This document shows, piece after piece, positions 34,145-44,200 of a stretch of DNA of 64,000 nucleotides. A program made the translations under genes and the position numbers. Source of the DNA: Burkholderia sp. SRS-46 (GTDB lineage: Bacteria; Pseudomonadota; Gammaproteobacteria; Burkholderiales; Burkholderiaceae); NCBI RefSeq assembly GCF_004343775.1, contig NZ_PTXL01000001.1, positions 682,001 through 746,000 on the forward strand, written 5' to 3'. The notes beneath the pieces are model-generated. The model had not been told where the DNA came from, ran no database searches, and saw nothing but the letters and a program-made list of their open reading frames with translations. Positions within the stretch are counted from its first letter, which is position 1, and every line of letters starts with the position of its first letter.

Positions 34145-34169
34145 GTGGTTTCGCGCGCGGCGAAACCAC
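34145..34169 (+). promoter_or_regulatory. Leader hairpin before the TonB receptor
   Basis: A perfect 9-bp stem (GTGGTTTCG with CGAAACCAC) around a 7-base loop lies 17 bases before the GTG I chose as the start. There is no T-tract, so it is not a terminator. It could modulate translation or mRNA stability. Confidence 0.4.
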
Positions 34170-34186
34170 CCGTAGATCGATACACC

Positions 34187-36406
34187 GTGACCAAAGCAAC
34201 ACGACAACCAACGCGCGAAGCGCGGCGACGCAGCCCGCGGCGCGGAAGCGGGGCGGCCTGGCTGACGCACACGCTCAAGCACACGCGGCGCGGCTGCACG
34301 ACGATGCTGACCTGCGCGATGACGACTTCCGGCGCACTTGCCGCGGAGGCCACGGCAGCCGATGCCGTCCCGCACGCGCTGCCGACGATCAACGTCACCG
34401 CGCAAGGCGCGCCGCTCGATCCGCTGTCGCGCGTGCTTGACACCGGTTCGCGGCTCGGCCTGTCGAGCCTCGATACGCCGGCGAGCGTCGAAATCGTCAC
34501 GGCGGACGCGATCGCGACGCGCGGCGACCACACGGTGCTCGACGCGGTGACCCGCGCGACCGGCTTTTCGAACGCGGCCGCGCCCGGCAACGGCGGCACC
34601 GCGCTGAGCGTGCGCGGCTTCGGCGGCCAGGAGTCCGTCACGACGTTGCTCGACGGTGTGCGGCTCCTTCCGGCCGCGGGCACGATCACATTTCCGTTCG
34701 ATGCGTGGTCGGTCGACCGCATCGAGGTGCTGCGCGGTCCGGCATCGGTGCTGTACGGCGAAGGCGCGATCGGCGGCGTCGTGAACGTGGTGCCGAAGCG
34801 GCCGCAGTCCGTCCGCGAGACGACGCTGCAGACGGGCGTCGACACCGGTGGCGGCAAGCGCATCGCGTTCGACACGACGGGCGCGCTCGGTCCGCGGCTG
34901 TCGTACCGGTTCTACGCGAGCGACGCGCGCGCGAACGGGCTCGCGGAACGGGCCGATACGCATACGACCGCGTTCGGCGGTGCGCTGAAATTCGACGTGA
35001 GCCCGCAGTTCACGCTGACGCTCGACTACGACTACGGTCGCCAGAAGCCGGCGACTTACTACGGCGTGCCGGCCCCGAACGGCGTGCTCGATTCGACGCT
35101 GCGCAAGCTCAATTACAACGTCGGCGATGCGACGATTTCCTACTACGACCAGTGGACGCGGCTGTCGGCCACGTACCGGCCGACGGCCGGCGTGCGAATC
35201 GACAACCAGTTCTACTATCTGACTTCCAATCGCCACTGGCGCAATGCGGAGTCCTATGCACTCGACGCGTCGGCGGGCCGTGTGACGCGCAGCGACTACC
35301 TCGAAATCGGTCATCACCAGCGGCAGATCGGCGACCGCGTCAGCGCGCGGCTCGACGGCCGGTTGCTCGGCCGCGCGAACCGCTTCGTGATCGGCGCGGA
35401 ATTCAACCAGATCACGTTCGACGGCAGCAACAATTCGCCGTATCGCGGCGAATCGACGGTGAACGCGCATGGCTTCGATCCCGGCGTGTTCGCGAGCCCG
35501 GACCCGACCGTGGCGCAATTCAGCACGCGCACGCGCCAGGCCGCGATCTTCGCCGAGAATCGTCTCGAAGTGCTGCCGCGCGTCGCCTGGGTGAGCGGGT
35601 TGCGCTACGACCATGTCGCGTACCGCCGCGAGCAGGCGGCGACGGGCACCGGCTTCGACAAGCGCTTCGCGAACGTCGGCTGGCGCACCGGTTTCGTGTT
35701 CGAGCTCACGCCGACGCTGTCCGCATACGCGCAATACACGACGGGCGCGGAAGGGCTCGGCTCGCTCGTGACGCTGTCGGCGTCGCAGGCGAACTACCGG
35801 CTCGCGACGGGCGAGCAGTGGGAGGCGGGCGTCAAGCAGACGCTCGCCGACGGCCGCGCGTACTGGACGTTCGCCGTGTACGACATCACGAAGCGCAACC
35901 TGCTCAGCACCGATCCGTTCAATCCGGCGCTGCGCCAGCAGGTCGGCCGCCAGTCGTCGCGCGGCGTCGAACTGACGGGCGGCGCGCGGCTGGCGCACGG
36001 CTGGACGGTCGATGCGAACGTCGCGCTGCTGCGCGCGCGCTACGACGAATTCAAGCAGACGATCGGCGGCGTCGCGGTTTCGCGGGCCGGCAGCGTGCCG
36101 GCCAACGTGCCGCAACAGACCGCGAATCTGTGGCTCGGCTGGGCGTTCGCGGAGGGCTGGCAGGCGAATGCCGGCGTGCGCTACGTCGGCCGCACCTACG
36201 GCGACGACGCGAACCGCGTGTCGATCCCGTCGTACACGGTGTTCGACGCGTCGCTGCTGTGGCGTGCGACGCCGTACGTCGATCTTGCGCTCTATCTGCG
36301 CAATCTCGCGAACCGCACGTATGCGATGACGACGTCGAACGGCGGCGAGCAATGGCTGCTTGGCCCGGCGCGTTCGGCGGAACTCGTCGCGACGCTGCGC
36401 TTCTAG
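34187..36406 (+). CDS. TonB-dependent outer-membrane receptor (siderophore type)
   Basis: 739 residues from GTG 34187. A long basic N-terminus precedes a signal core ending near SGALAAEA. The plug domain is clear (LPTINVTAQ, SVRGFGGQESVTTLLDGVR, IEVLRGPASVLYGEGAIGGVVNVV), followed by a 22-strand-type barrel that ends in Phe (VATLRF), as outer-membrane proteins do. It imports a ferric siderophore or similar iron complex powered by TonB. The start is uncertain (GTG 34145 is upstream; ATG 34304 would shorten the signal). It is the first gene of the tRNA-Arg island and has a Fur-like site. Confidence 0.87.
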   Translation: MTKATRQPTREARRRSPRRGSGAAWLTHTLKHTRRGCTTMLTCAMTTSGALAAEATAADAVPHALPTINVTAQGAPLDPLSRVLDTGSRLGLSSLDTPASVEIVTADAIATRGDHTVLDAVTRATGFSNAAAPGNGGTALSVRGFGGQESVTTLLDGVRLLPAAGTITFPFDAWSVDRIEVLRGPASVLYGEGAIGGVVNVVPKRPQSVRETTLQTGVDTGGGKRIAFDTTGALGPRLSYRFYASDARANGLAERADTHTTAFGGALKFDVSPQFTLTLDYDYGRQKPATYYGVPAPNGVLDSTLRKLNYNVGDATISYYDQWTRLSATYRPTAGVRIDNQFYYLTSNRHWRNAESYALDASAGRVTRSDYLEIGHHQRQIGDRVSARLDGRLLGRANRFVIGAEFNQITFDGSNNSPYRGESTVNAHGFDPGVFASPDPTVAQFSTRTRQAAIFAENRLEVLPRVAWVSGLRYDHVAYRREQAATGTGFDKRFANVGWRTGFVFELTPTLSAYAQYTTGAEGLGSLVTLSASQANYRLATGEQWEAGVKQTLADGRAYWTFAVYDITKRNLLSTDPFNPALRQQVGRQSSRGVELTGGARLAHGWTVDANVALLRARYDEFKQTIGGVAVSRAGSVPANVPQQTANLWLGWAFAEGWQANAGVRYVGRTYGDDANRVSIPSYTVFDASLLWRATPYVDLALYLRNLANRTYAMTTSNGGEQWLLGPARSAELVATLRF

Positions 36407-36444
36407 CTTTTTCGTCGTGTCGCACTGCGTTACCCCAATCGAAC

Positions 36445-37428
36445 TTACTCGGTGCCGCCTTTCCTCCAATGCATTGGCGACATCTCGTATCTCCCCTTAA
36501 ACGCCCGGCTAAATGCTGCTTCCGACTTGTAGCCGACGCGGTACGCGATATCGGATATCGGCGCGCGGCTATACCGCAACAATTCCGCGGCTCGGTCCAG
36601 GCGCCACGTCGTCAGATAGCTCAGCGGCGCTTGTCCTACGACTCGTTGGAATCTGTCAGCGAAGGCCGACCGGGACAGATTCGACAATGCCGCAAGGTCG
36701 CTGACGGTCCATGCGCGGCTGGGGTCTCCATGTATGGCGGACATCGCGGGATTGATCCGAGCGTCGATCGCTCCCGAGAGCCAGCCCAGCCCGACTGCTC
36801 CGTCAGTCGCCCAAGTGCGCAAAAACTGGACGAAGATGACGTCGAGGAGGCGCGAGATCATCGCGGCGGCACCCGCGCGCGGATTCAATGCTTCGTCGAG
36901 AATGAAATGGCAGCTCAGATCCAGCCACTCGAAAGGCCGCTCCCGCAAACCCTTCAAGATCAGAATCGGCGGCAGCATGGACAGCAAGCGTCGCGATAAC
37001 ACGCCGTCGAATCCGAAATCACCGCATAACCAGGTGGTGTCTCCCGTCCCGAGCGTCAGGCGCTCCCGATCATAGTGCTGCCGTGCCAGGTCGGCGAGAA
37101 GTTTGGCCGGACGCCTCGGCCGGTCTGATATGACATGCCCATGGCCATGCATCAGCAAGATGAGGTCGCCCTGGGAGGCCTGATACGGCTCGTTGATGCC
37201 GTCTACTTCTATCGAGAGGTTCCCGCTTCTGACGATGTGCAAGCGGCATTTGCCTGCGGGAAATCGCACGCCGAAAGGCGCTGACGCCGCGCAAGTAAAG
37301 ACCGTATTGCCGCGCACGCGAACCAACTCCAGCACGTCCGAAAAAGCATCCCGCTGGAAAGCAAAGGGATCCGACCCATCGTCCGAATCTGTCGGCGTTT
37401 CAGCAAAGAATTCCGGTTTTTTCGTCAT
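36445..37428 (-). CDS. AraC-family transcriptional regulator (cupin type)
   Basis: 327 residues. The N-terminal half has a cupin ligand-binding domain (FGVRFPAGKCRLHIVRSG, GDLILLMHGHGHVI). The C-terminal half has two helix-turn-helix motifs (VSDLAALSNLSRSAFADRF; ISDIAYRVGYKSEAAFSRAFK) typical of AraC. It is divergent from the secreted hydrolase at 37575, which is its likely target. GC is lower than flanking core genes. The ATG at 37428 follows GACGAGAC; an upstream ATG at 37449 is possible. Confidence 0.9.
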   Translation of the reverse strand: MTKKPEFFAETPTDSDDGSDPFAFQRDAFSDVLELVRVRGNTVFTCAASAPFGVRFPAGKCRLHIVRSGNLSIEVDGINEPYQASQGDLILLMHGHGHVISDRPRRPAKLLADLARQHYDRERLTLGTGDTTWLCGDFGFDGVLSRRLLSMLPPILILKGLRERPFEWLDLSCHFILDEALNPRAGAAAMISRLLDVIFVQFLRTWATDGAVGLGWLSGAIDARINPAMSAIHGDPSRAWTVSDLAALSNLSRSAFADRFQRVVGQAPLSYLTTWRLDRAAELLRYSRAPISDIAYRVGYKSEAAFSRAFKGRYEMSPMHWRKGGTE

Positions 37429-37501
37429 GTCTCGTCTTCGGTCGATCATTAAGATGGACGCATCATTTACGCGGAATGGTTCGGATGTCAAAGGTAATTT
37501 T

Positions 37502-37532
37502 TTGACTACATCGAGGCACCGCACCTTATACA
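37502..37532 (+). promoter_or_regulatory. Promoter candidate for the secreted hydrolase
   Basis: TTGACT at 37502-37507 and TTATAC/TATACA at 37526-37532, spacing 18-19. A start of transcription near 37540 would leave too little leader for the ATG at 37545 and so favours ATG 37575 as the true start. Confidence 0.45.
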
Positions 37533-37574
37533 AAGGGGAATTCCATGCTCGTTTTCAATGAGGGTAGGACTCGG

Positions 37575-38498
37575 ATGCCGATCTCGAAACTTCTTTGCGG
37601 CGCGATGATGCTTGCCGGCCTGATCGCCGCTGGTCCGGCTTCCGCGCAGTCCGCTGGTTCGGGCGGTGCGCCCGATCAACTGCCCGGCAACGCTGCGGCG
37701 CCCAGTCGTAGCGCTCAACCTGCTTCACATTCCAGGACGATCGTGTTTGTTCACGGTATGTTCATGACGCCCCGCGCGTGGGACAAATGGCAGGCATATT
37801 TCCAGCGGCTGGGCTACACGACAATCGCACCGGCATGGCCGCTGCATGACAGTCCGATCAAGCAGCAATGGACGCCGGAAGCCGAAGCCGCGCTCGGCAA
37901 GTTGACGCTGGATCAGGTCATCGAAAGCTATCGGGAAGTACTGCGCCAACTGCCTGAGAAACCCATCGTGATCGGCCATTCCATGGGCGGCTTGGTCGCT
38001 CAGAAGCTGTTGTCGGAAGGGCTGGTCGCGAAGGCCGTGGCGATCGATTCAGCACCGCCTTCTGGACTGGTTGTATTCAATTGGTCCTTCATCAAGAGCA
38101 ACTGGCCGGTGATCAACCCGTTCGCAGACATTGACCAACCGGTTGCGCCGTCGTCCGGCGATTTTCAGTACGCCTTCGCCAACTGCTTGTCGGAGGAAGC
38201 GGCGCAGGCGCTTTACCAGGAATATGCGGTGCCCGAGTCGCGCCGCGTGGGGCGCGGGACCCGCTCAGAAGTTGCGAAGATCGATTTCAGCAAACCGCAC
38301 GGGCCGCTGCTGATCATTGCCGGAGAGAACGACCACATCATCCCGGCCGCGCTCAATCGCAAGAACTTCACGAAATACAGCGACCCCTCCTCGGTGACCG
38401 ATTTCCATCAGTTCCCGGGCCAGTGCCATGCGCTAATCGTGGATAGGAATTGGAAGGATGTGGCCGATTATGTCGAGGGCTGGCTTGGCGCCCACTGA
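37575..38498 (+). CDS. Exported alpha/beta hydrolase
   Basis: 307 residues with a clear Sec signal (MPISKLLCGAMMLAGLIAAG, cleavage after ASA). Hydrolase motifs are VFVHGMFMTPRAWDKW (oxyanion hole) and VIGHSMGGLVAQ (nucleophile Ser136), with a late Asp in IIAGENDHIIP and His in FPGQCHALIVD, so the triad is complete. It could be an esterase or lipase in the periplasm or outside the cell. An upstream ATG at 37545 has AAGGGG before it, but the promoter position and the signal peptide favour 37575, which has AGGA 5 bases upstream. Confidence 0.85.
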   Translation: MPISKLLCGAMMLAGLIAAGPASAQSAGSGGAPDQLPGNAAAPSRSAQPASHSRTIVFVHGMFMTPRAWDKWQAYFQRLGYTTIAPAWPLHDSPIKQQWTPEAEAALGKLTLDQVIESYREVLRQLPEKPIVIGHSMGGLVAQKLLSEGLVAKAVAIDSAPPSGLVVFNWSFIKSNWPVINPFADIDQPVAPSSGDFQYAFANCLSEEAAQALYQEYAVPESRRVGRGTRSEVAKIDFSKPHGPLLIIAGENDHIIPAALNRKNFTKYSDPSSVTDFHQFPGQCHALIVDRNWKDVADYVEGWLGAH

Positions 38499-38578
38499 GT
38501 CAGGATGACGTCGCGCGCGGCGTATTCTGGCTCCAGCGCAGTGTTGGAATGCGTCGTAGTTCGTCGACGTTGTCTGGC

Positions 38579-39988
38579 TCAGGACCTCGTCAACCGATGA
38601 TTTCCGATCAGCGGACAGCGCGGCCACATGGGATCAAGAATCAACGCGTGGTGTTGTGCCCTGGTGATCGCCACGCGAACGATGCGCCGGCTTTTTGCGT
38701 ATGGAACCGTATCATCGCGCCAAACGAACGATGATTCGAATCCGTTTTGGCTGGGACGGCTTTCGCGAACCACGATCACTCCGTCAAACTGCTTCCCCTT
38801 GGCCTTGTGCACATTCATGATCTGGATGCCTGTCGGGGCATCGACTCCGTCGAGCAGTTGTTCCTGCGCGAACGCCGCGTCGAGCGCTTCGATGGCTTTC
38901 GTGTATGCGCCGTCCCGAAGCCATTCGTCGGCGAGCGCCGTCGAAATCCGATGGCCGCGACGCAGCGCGACGATGTAATCGAGCTGCGATGCGGCGCGGG
39001 TCAGCTCCTCCTGTGCGCTGTCCCTCAACGCGTGTTTAACTCGCGTCCAATCTTTTCCGGGGTCGCCCGAAAAAGGTTTCGCATGCAACGCGTCGAGCAC
39101 GACACGGAATGCTTTGGCGATATTGATGGACAAGCTTTTTCCTTGGCCGATCTTCGCGGCTTGCTCTCTTAATTTCGCGACGACCTTGTGGCCTTGGCCC
39201 GTAGCAGACTTGGCTCTCGCGAGCATTTCGATCGCTGTGGCGATGTCGCTGTCGATCTGGACGGGCGATTTGGGTTGCAGCAGAAACGCTGCGAGCCGCG
39301 CGCACAGCAGCGCCTCCGCCTCGTCGAACATCAGTCTGTGCGAAACGGCCTTGCCTTTCTCAGCGAATACGCCGAGCGCGTTAAGCGCGTTGGAAAGCCG
39401 GAGGGCGGTCCGGTTGTTGGAGACGAGAATAGCGATAGTTTCGGCGCGCTTTCCGGTCTGATCTTTGACCGCCTTGTAGATTGCCGCCAAAGCGCGACGC
39501 AACAGGTGATTCCAATTCACTGTCTTGGGTTGATACCCTATGCAGGACACGCCCTTGTATGGTTCCGCGCGCACGCGACCGAACATCACGTCATTGCTGA
39601 ACTCAAGAATTTGCGTGCTCGGGCTTCGATGATTTTCAGAACCGAAGTCGACTTCTTGTGGCTGCAGGGCCACACGGATTTCCGCGATCCTTTCCGGCCC
39701 GACGCCAGGCAAATAGTCAAAGAGTTGCTGGTCAAGGTCGGCTAGGCAAACAACCTGCGTGAGTGGCGCGAGCAGCTTCACGCAGTTCCACGCGTGGAGC
39801 CCCGTGTCCTGCGCTTCGTCGACGATAAACAACGGATAGCGGCTCGCGACTGATTCGCGGAGCAGGGTGCTGCGTTTGATCAGATCGACGACGGCTGGGC
39901 CAAACAGATCGAAAGCAACTTGGCCTTCGCTGTAAAAGAGGCGCTGACGCTCTGCGTCCCACGCTTCCCAGCCATCGTCTCCGGGGGC
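38579..39988 (-). pseudogene. UvrD/Rep-like helicase gene, 5' end removed by an IS
   Basis: About 470 codons remain, open up to the IS junction at 39988. Present are the Walker B segment FIVDEAQDTG, the ENHRSPS region (motif IV), VHKAKGKQFDGVIV (motif V) and VAITRAQHHALIL (motif VI). The Walker A part and everything before it are missing, so the ATPase cannot work. Superfamily 1 helicases of this kind are common in mobile islands, including defence systems, and this one may be the remnant of such a locus. Confidence 0.85.
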
Positions 39989-40015
39989 TGACCTGCCTGA
40001 CTTCTTCGGACCATT

Positions 40016-40870
40016 TCAATCTTGGAGAACGGCCTCGATTGCTTCAGTTGAACAATATCGCTGCTTGAACTCGTTGGGCGTCAGGTAGGCCAGACTCGAA
40101 TGTGGCCGAACAGCATTGTAGTGACGCCGCCATTGGTCGATCACAACTTTCGCTTCCGTGCGGGTGCGGAACCATTCAAGGCTCAGGCATTCGTCGCGGA
40201 ACTTGCCGTTGAAGCTTTCATCAGCGCCGTTCTGCCAAGGCTTGCCGGGATCGCTGAGCGCCATGTCCATGCCATTCTGTGCCGCCCACTTCAGGATGGC
40301 GCGCGACACGAATTCCGGCCCGTTGTCCGAGCGCAGATAGCGCGGTGCGCCGTGCAGGCTAATCAGTTGTGACAGAACCTCGATGACTCGCCCCGAGCGT
40401 ATTGATCCGGCCACGTCGATGGCCAGGCATTCACGCGTGTACTCATCGATCACCGTCAGACACTTCAGCTGCTGGCCGTTGGCGCACGCGTCGAATACGA
40501 AGTCGTACGCCCAGACATGCCGTGCCGCCGTCGCTGGCTGCGGCCGAGGGCGATGGACAGACACGCGTCGACGGGGTCGCTTGCGCGGCACCTGCAACCC
40601 GGCAAGACGCCACAGCCGCCAGGCCCGATCAACGCTCATCGAGTGACCCTGCCGCTCCAGAAAGATCTGAATGCGGCGGTAACCATAACGCGGATATTGT
40701 GCCGACAGAATGCTCATCGCTGCCAGCACCGGCGCGTCCCGCACGGCCAGCGTCGATTCGTAATGCAGCGCCGATCGGGCGACCGACATTAGCGCGCACG
40801 CATGCCGCTCTGACAGGCCCCGTGCTTTCGCGTAGGTGACCTGCTGGCGTCGAGCGGGCGCGCTCACCAC
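40016..40870 (-). CDS. IS3-family OrfB (DDE transposase)
   Basis: 284 residues from a GTG. The integrase core has its acidic triad in YDFVFDAC, LRSDNGPEF and KFRDECLSL. HTH_21 lies at the N-terminus. It is normally expressed as an OrfAB fusion through the A6G heptamer. Intact. Confidence 0.93.
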   Translation of the reverse strand: MVSAPARRQQVTYAKARGLSERHACALMSVARSALHYESTLAVRDAPVLAAMSILSAQYPRYGYRRIQIFLERQGHSMSVDRAWRLWRLAGLQVPRKRPRRRVSVHRPRPQPATAARHVWAYDFVFDACANGQQLKCLTVIDEYTRECLAIDVAGSIRSGRVIEVLSQLISLHGAPRYLRSDNGPEFVSRAILKWAAQNGMDMALSDPGKPWQNGADESFNGKFRDECLSLEWFRTRTEAKVVIDQWRRHYNAVRPHSSLAYLTPNEFKQRYCSTEAIEAVLQD

Positions 40871-41097
40871 TTTTTTGCGTTGATCTCTTTCATCACGTCC
40901 AGCTCGAGATCGCGCTCGGCCAGCATCTTTTTCAGCCGGGCATTTTCTTGCTCAAGCTGCTTCAACCTCTTCACGTCGGCGGCCTCCAGGCCGCCGAAAT
41001 GTTGCCGCCAGTTGTAGATCGTCTGCTCGCTGATCCCGTGCTTCTTCGCTACCTCCGCGACCGGCGATTTGTCCGCCTCGCGCAGGATCGTGACCAT
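40864..41097 (-). CDS. IS3-family OrfA
   Basis: 77 residues from the ATG at 41097: a helix-turn-helix (SPVAEVAKKHGISEQTIYNWR) and a leucine zipper (LEQENARLKKMLAERDLEL). The frame is open further upstream and reads KKSRFTEEQ, but the codon where an ATG is expected is GTC, so the native start may be lost or non-standard. Confidence 0.88.
   Translation of the reverse strand: MVTILREADKSPVAEVAKKHGISEQTIYNWRQHFGGLEAADVKRLKQLEQENARLKKMLAERDLELDVMKEINAKKW
40870..40876 (-). other. Programmed -1 frameshift heptamer AAAAAAG
   Basis: On the minus strand the orfA codons read GCA AAA AAG TGG TGA. The A-AAA-AAG heptamer is the classical slippery site of IS3-type elements and the -1 frame continues straight into OrfB. 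Confidence 0.85.
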
Positions 41098-41195
41098 CTG
41101 TTCTTCCGTGAACCGGCTCTTCTTCGTGACTTCCTTTCTCCGTTGGAAGCCATTCTCTCAAGTTTCAACTGGTCCGAAAATTCCCAGGCAGGTCA

Positions 41196-41223
41196 ACACG
41201 TTCGAATCGTGTAGGGCGGGCCA
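41196..41223 (+). repeat. Island attachment repeat, right copy
   Basis: 28 bases identical to the 3' end of tRNA-Arg (33842-33869). It lies directly against the IS end on the left, and the chromosomal two-component genes begin 6 bases to the right. Confidence 0.88.
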
Positions 41224-41229
41224 AGATTC

Positions 41230-44200
41230 CTAAAGCGGATCATATCCAGTACGCAGCTCGCCGAGCCACTCGTCGACACATCCGGCAAGTGCCGCAAACT
41301 GACTCTCGAGTACTTGGTCAAAACCACCCCCACAAGCCTTTTCGAGTGCCCGGGCGCGTGCGCCGAGCGCGTCCTCGCCAACCATGAGCAGCGCACCGGC
41401 AATCTTGTGTGCGACTCGCGCGAGCAGCGTCGCGTCGTGCTTGGCAACCGCGGTACGGCCGAGCGCAAGATCCGCGCCGACCATTGCGAGTACGATCTCC
41501 ACCAGTTCCGGATCGCGGGCGGACTCGAGCCGTGTGTGCGATTCACCCGGCAGGCGAACAACACTGGACGTGCTTTCTTCCAGTACGTGCCCGAGATCCG
41601 CAAGTGTCACCGGCTTGACGAGAATTGCTGCAAATCCTTTGTGATCGACGTCCGCGACGTTGCGCCATTCGACGTTTGCCGTGACGAGCACGACCGGCGT
41701 CGCGATGTTCGCCGCACGCAGCATCCGCACGAACGCGTCGCCATTCACGCGGCTCATCCCGAGGTCGCTGAAGATGAGGTCGTAGCGGCCTGACAACGCG
41801 CGATCGAATGCCTCGTCGCCGTCGGCCGATTCGTCGACGCATGCGACACCGAGTTGCCCGAGTTGCCGCGCCATCAACCGGCGACTGACTTCGTCGTCGT
41901 CGACGATGAGCACGCGCTGGATCATTTTGAGTGCATTCGACGGCGGATGCTCGGCGCAGTGATCCGGTAGGTCGGTGGCACCTGCTCCAGCGGCACTCTC
42001 ATCGTCGACGCCGCCCCCTGCTGCAAAAAGCACCGCATCGATACATGCGGCTCTTGTATATGAAGACACGAACCATGCGCGGCCGCGACGCACGGGTCGC
42101 AGGGGGCCGTCGTCCGCCACCACGACGATGCCGCGCGCAGTACGATCTATTGTCATAAGTCGATGCTGCGTGAGTGCCTCTATACCTGCTACCAAAATGA
42201 ACACGTCACCATTTGCAGGGCCGGAAAGATCGAGTGGAGAGCGCCGCGAAATCTGCGCGCCCTCTTCGAGCAGCCAGCGCGGCAAATCATTCGGCCAGTC
42301 GTCGCGCTCGACGCAAACGACGCATCCCGTTCCACACAGCCGCGCGCCGTTGCGACGCGACGATGCGTCTCCCCTTGCGAGCGGCAAGCGCAGCGAGAAA
42401 CGGCTGCCTCTGCCGGGCGTACTGTCGACCTGGATGTTCCCGCCCATGAGCTCGCAGAAGCTTCGACAGAGCGCAAGCCCGAGCCCCGAACCATAGATGC
42501 CTGTCGGGTGCAGATCCGCCCGGGTATTCGGCAACTGCGTGAAGGGCTCGAAAAGCCGTTGCAATTGCTCCGCCGGAATGCCCGCCCCCGAGTCGGCGAC
42601 CGTGATCTCGACGTCATGTCCGGAAGTCGCATTGCCGCACAGCCGCGCGGTCACAACGATTGCACCCTGATGGGTGAACTTGCCCGCGTTGTGCAGCAGA
42701 TTCATCAGCACCTGCCGCAGTGTTGTGGCCTCTCCGCACAGCGAATCCAGACCCGCGCCAATCCGGTAGTCGATGCGCACGCCCGGACGCCTGATAAGGG
42801 GTAGCAATGCCTGGATGCATTGTTCGACGAGTTCTCCGAGATTGAACGTCGTCGTTGCTACGCACCATTGATTCGCTTCGAGCTTTGACTGATCAAGCAC
42901 GTTGTCGATGTGTGCAAGGAGCGAACCGAAAGATCGCTGTATCACATCGACGAGTTCACGCTGGTCGGCCGTGAGTCGTTGATGGCCGAGCAGCTCGAGA
43001 TTCCCGAGCGCGCCGTGAAGAGGCGTGCGAATCTGATGGCTCATCGCGGCGAGGAACGCGCTCTTCGCGCGGCTTGCTTTGTCTGCGGCGCGCTTCGCAG
43101 CGAGCAGATACTGTTCGCTGCGCACGCGTGCGGTTTGGTCGTGCGTCGTGCAGAGCACGACGTCACGTCCCATGTATCGCGCGCCAAGGCCCACGACTTC
43201 GAGGTGGACCGGCTCGCTTCCCGACGTTATCTCGTGCTCGATCCGTAACGGGTTCGCCTCGGTCGAATCGCTGCTGGGCAGGCAGGAACGGAGCCGCAAG
43301 AACAATTGTGCGTGCTCGCCGGAGTAGGTACGGGCCGCATCGTTCATCATCACTACGGCGCCGGACTTGCGCTCGTGAACCGACACGCCGAACGGCAGCA
43401 GATCGACCATCTCACGGGTGAATTGCTCGTTCTCGCGACCCTCGCGGATCTGCAGCGCAAGCGGCTTCAGAACCCGCTTGTCGAACCAGAAGGTCATGAT
43501 CCAAAGCAAGGCGAGGATCGCGACGAGCACGCCGATCGTGTCGAGCACGTCGAGCCGTTGCCGCCCGAGGACAAGCGCGGGACCGATCGAATAGACCCAG
43601 GTCCACGTCCGATCCACCGCCTCTTTCAGCAGATAAAACGTCGCGCCGATTTGTATCCACTCGCCGTTGCTCGTTTGGGCATTGTCTCCGCGGGCGCGTG
43701 CGACAGCTTGCGCCTGCGCCGCGCATTGGCGAGTTGCGTCGGGCGGATAGGCGAGCACGTCGACGCCGTTGACAAGGCAATAGTGAGGCAGCCGTGATTG
43801 GCTGAGCACGCGGCTGTACAGCGTCGCCTGAGGAATACTCAGCACGTAGACGGCGATCGTGCGATCCTGGTGTATGACCGGCAGAACGTAACTCAGTACT
43901 TGTTGTTGCAGTGTCCGATCGTAGTGCAGCGGCAGCCACCATCCTTTCGGATTATTTTGGCGCTTCGGCGGGCGGACGCGTAACGATTCGAGTACGGGGC
44001 CCGTTCGATCCGCAATATAGGCATCGATGTCCTTCGGATTGCTTCGGAGCGCTCCGCCCAGCTCGGCAAGGTAATCTCCGTTCGGACTGAATATGTAGCT
44101 GACGTAGTACGGATGTATCAGCGGGTCCGGGGCGTCGAGGAGCCAGAACCAGAAATTGCGCAGGAGACGCGACGAGCAGGGCAGGTGGTCGTGCTCGCCG

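Larger units (their letters stand above)
39989..41195 (-). mobile_element. IS3-family insertion sequence, 1207 bp
   Basis: The ends are imperfect inverted repeats starting TGACCTGCCTG on both sides and sharing TTCGGACCA further in. It carries overlapping orfA and orfB with an A6G frameshift site. The 4-base flanks (GGGC left, ACAC right) do not match, so no target duplication is seen. Its right end abuts the island attachment repeat at 41196 exactly, implying that an IS-mediated deletion removed the end of the island including the helicase N-terminus. Confidence 0.92.
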
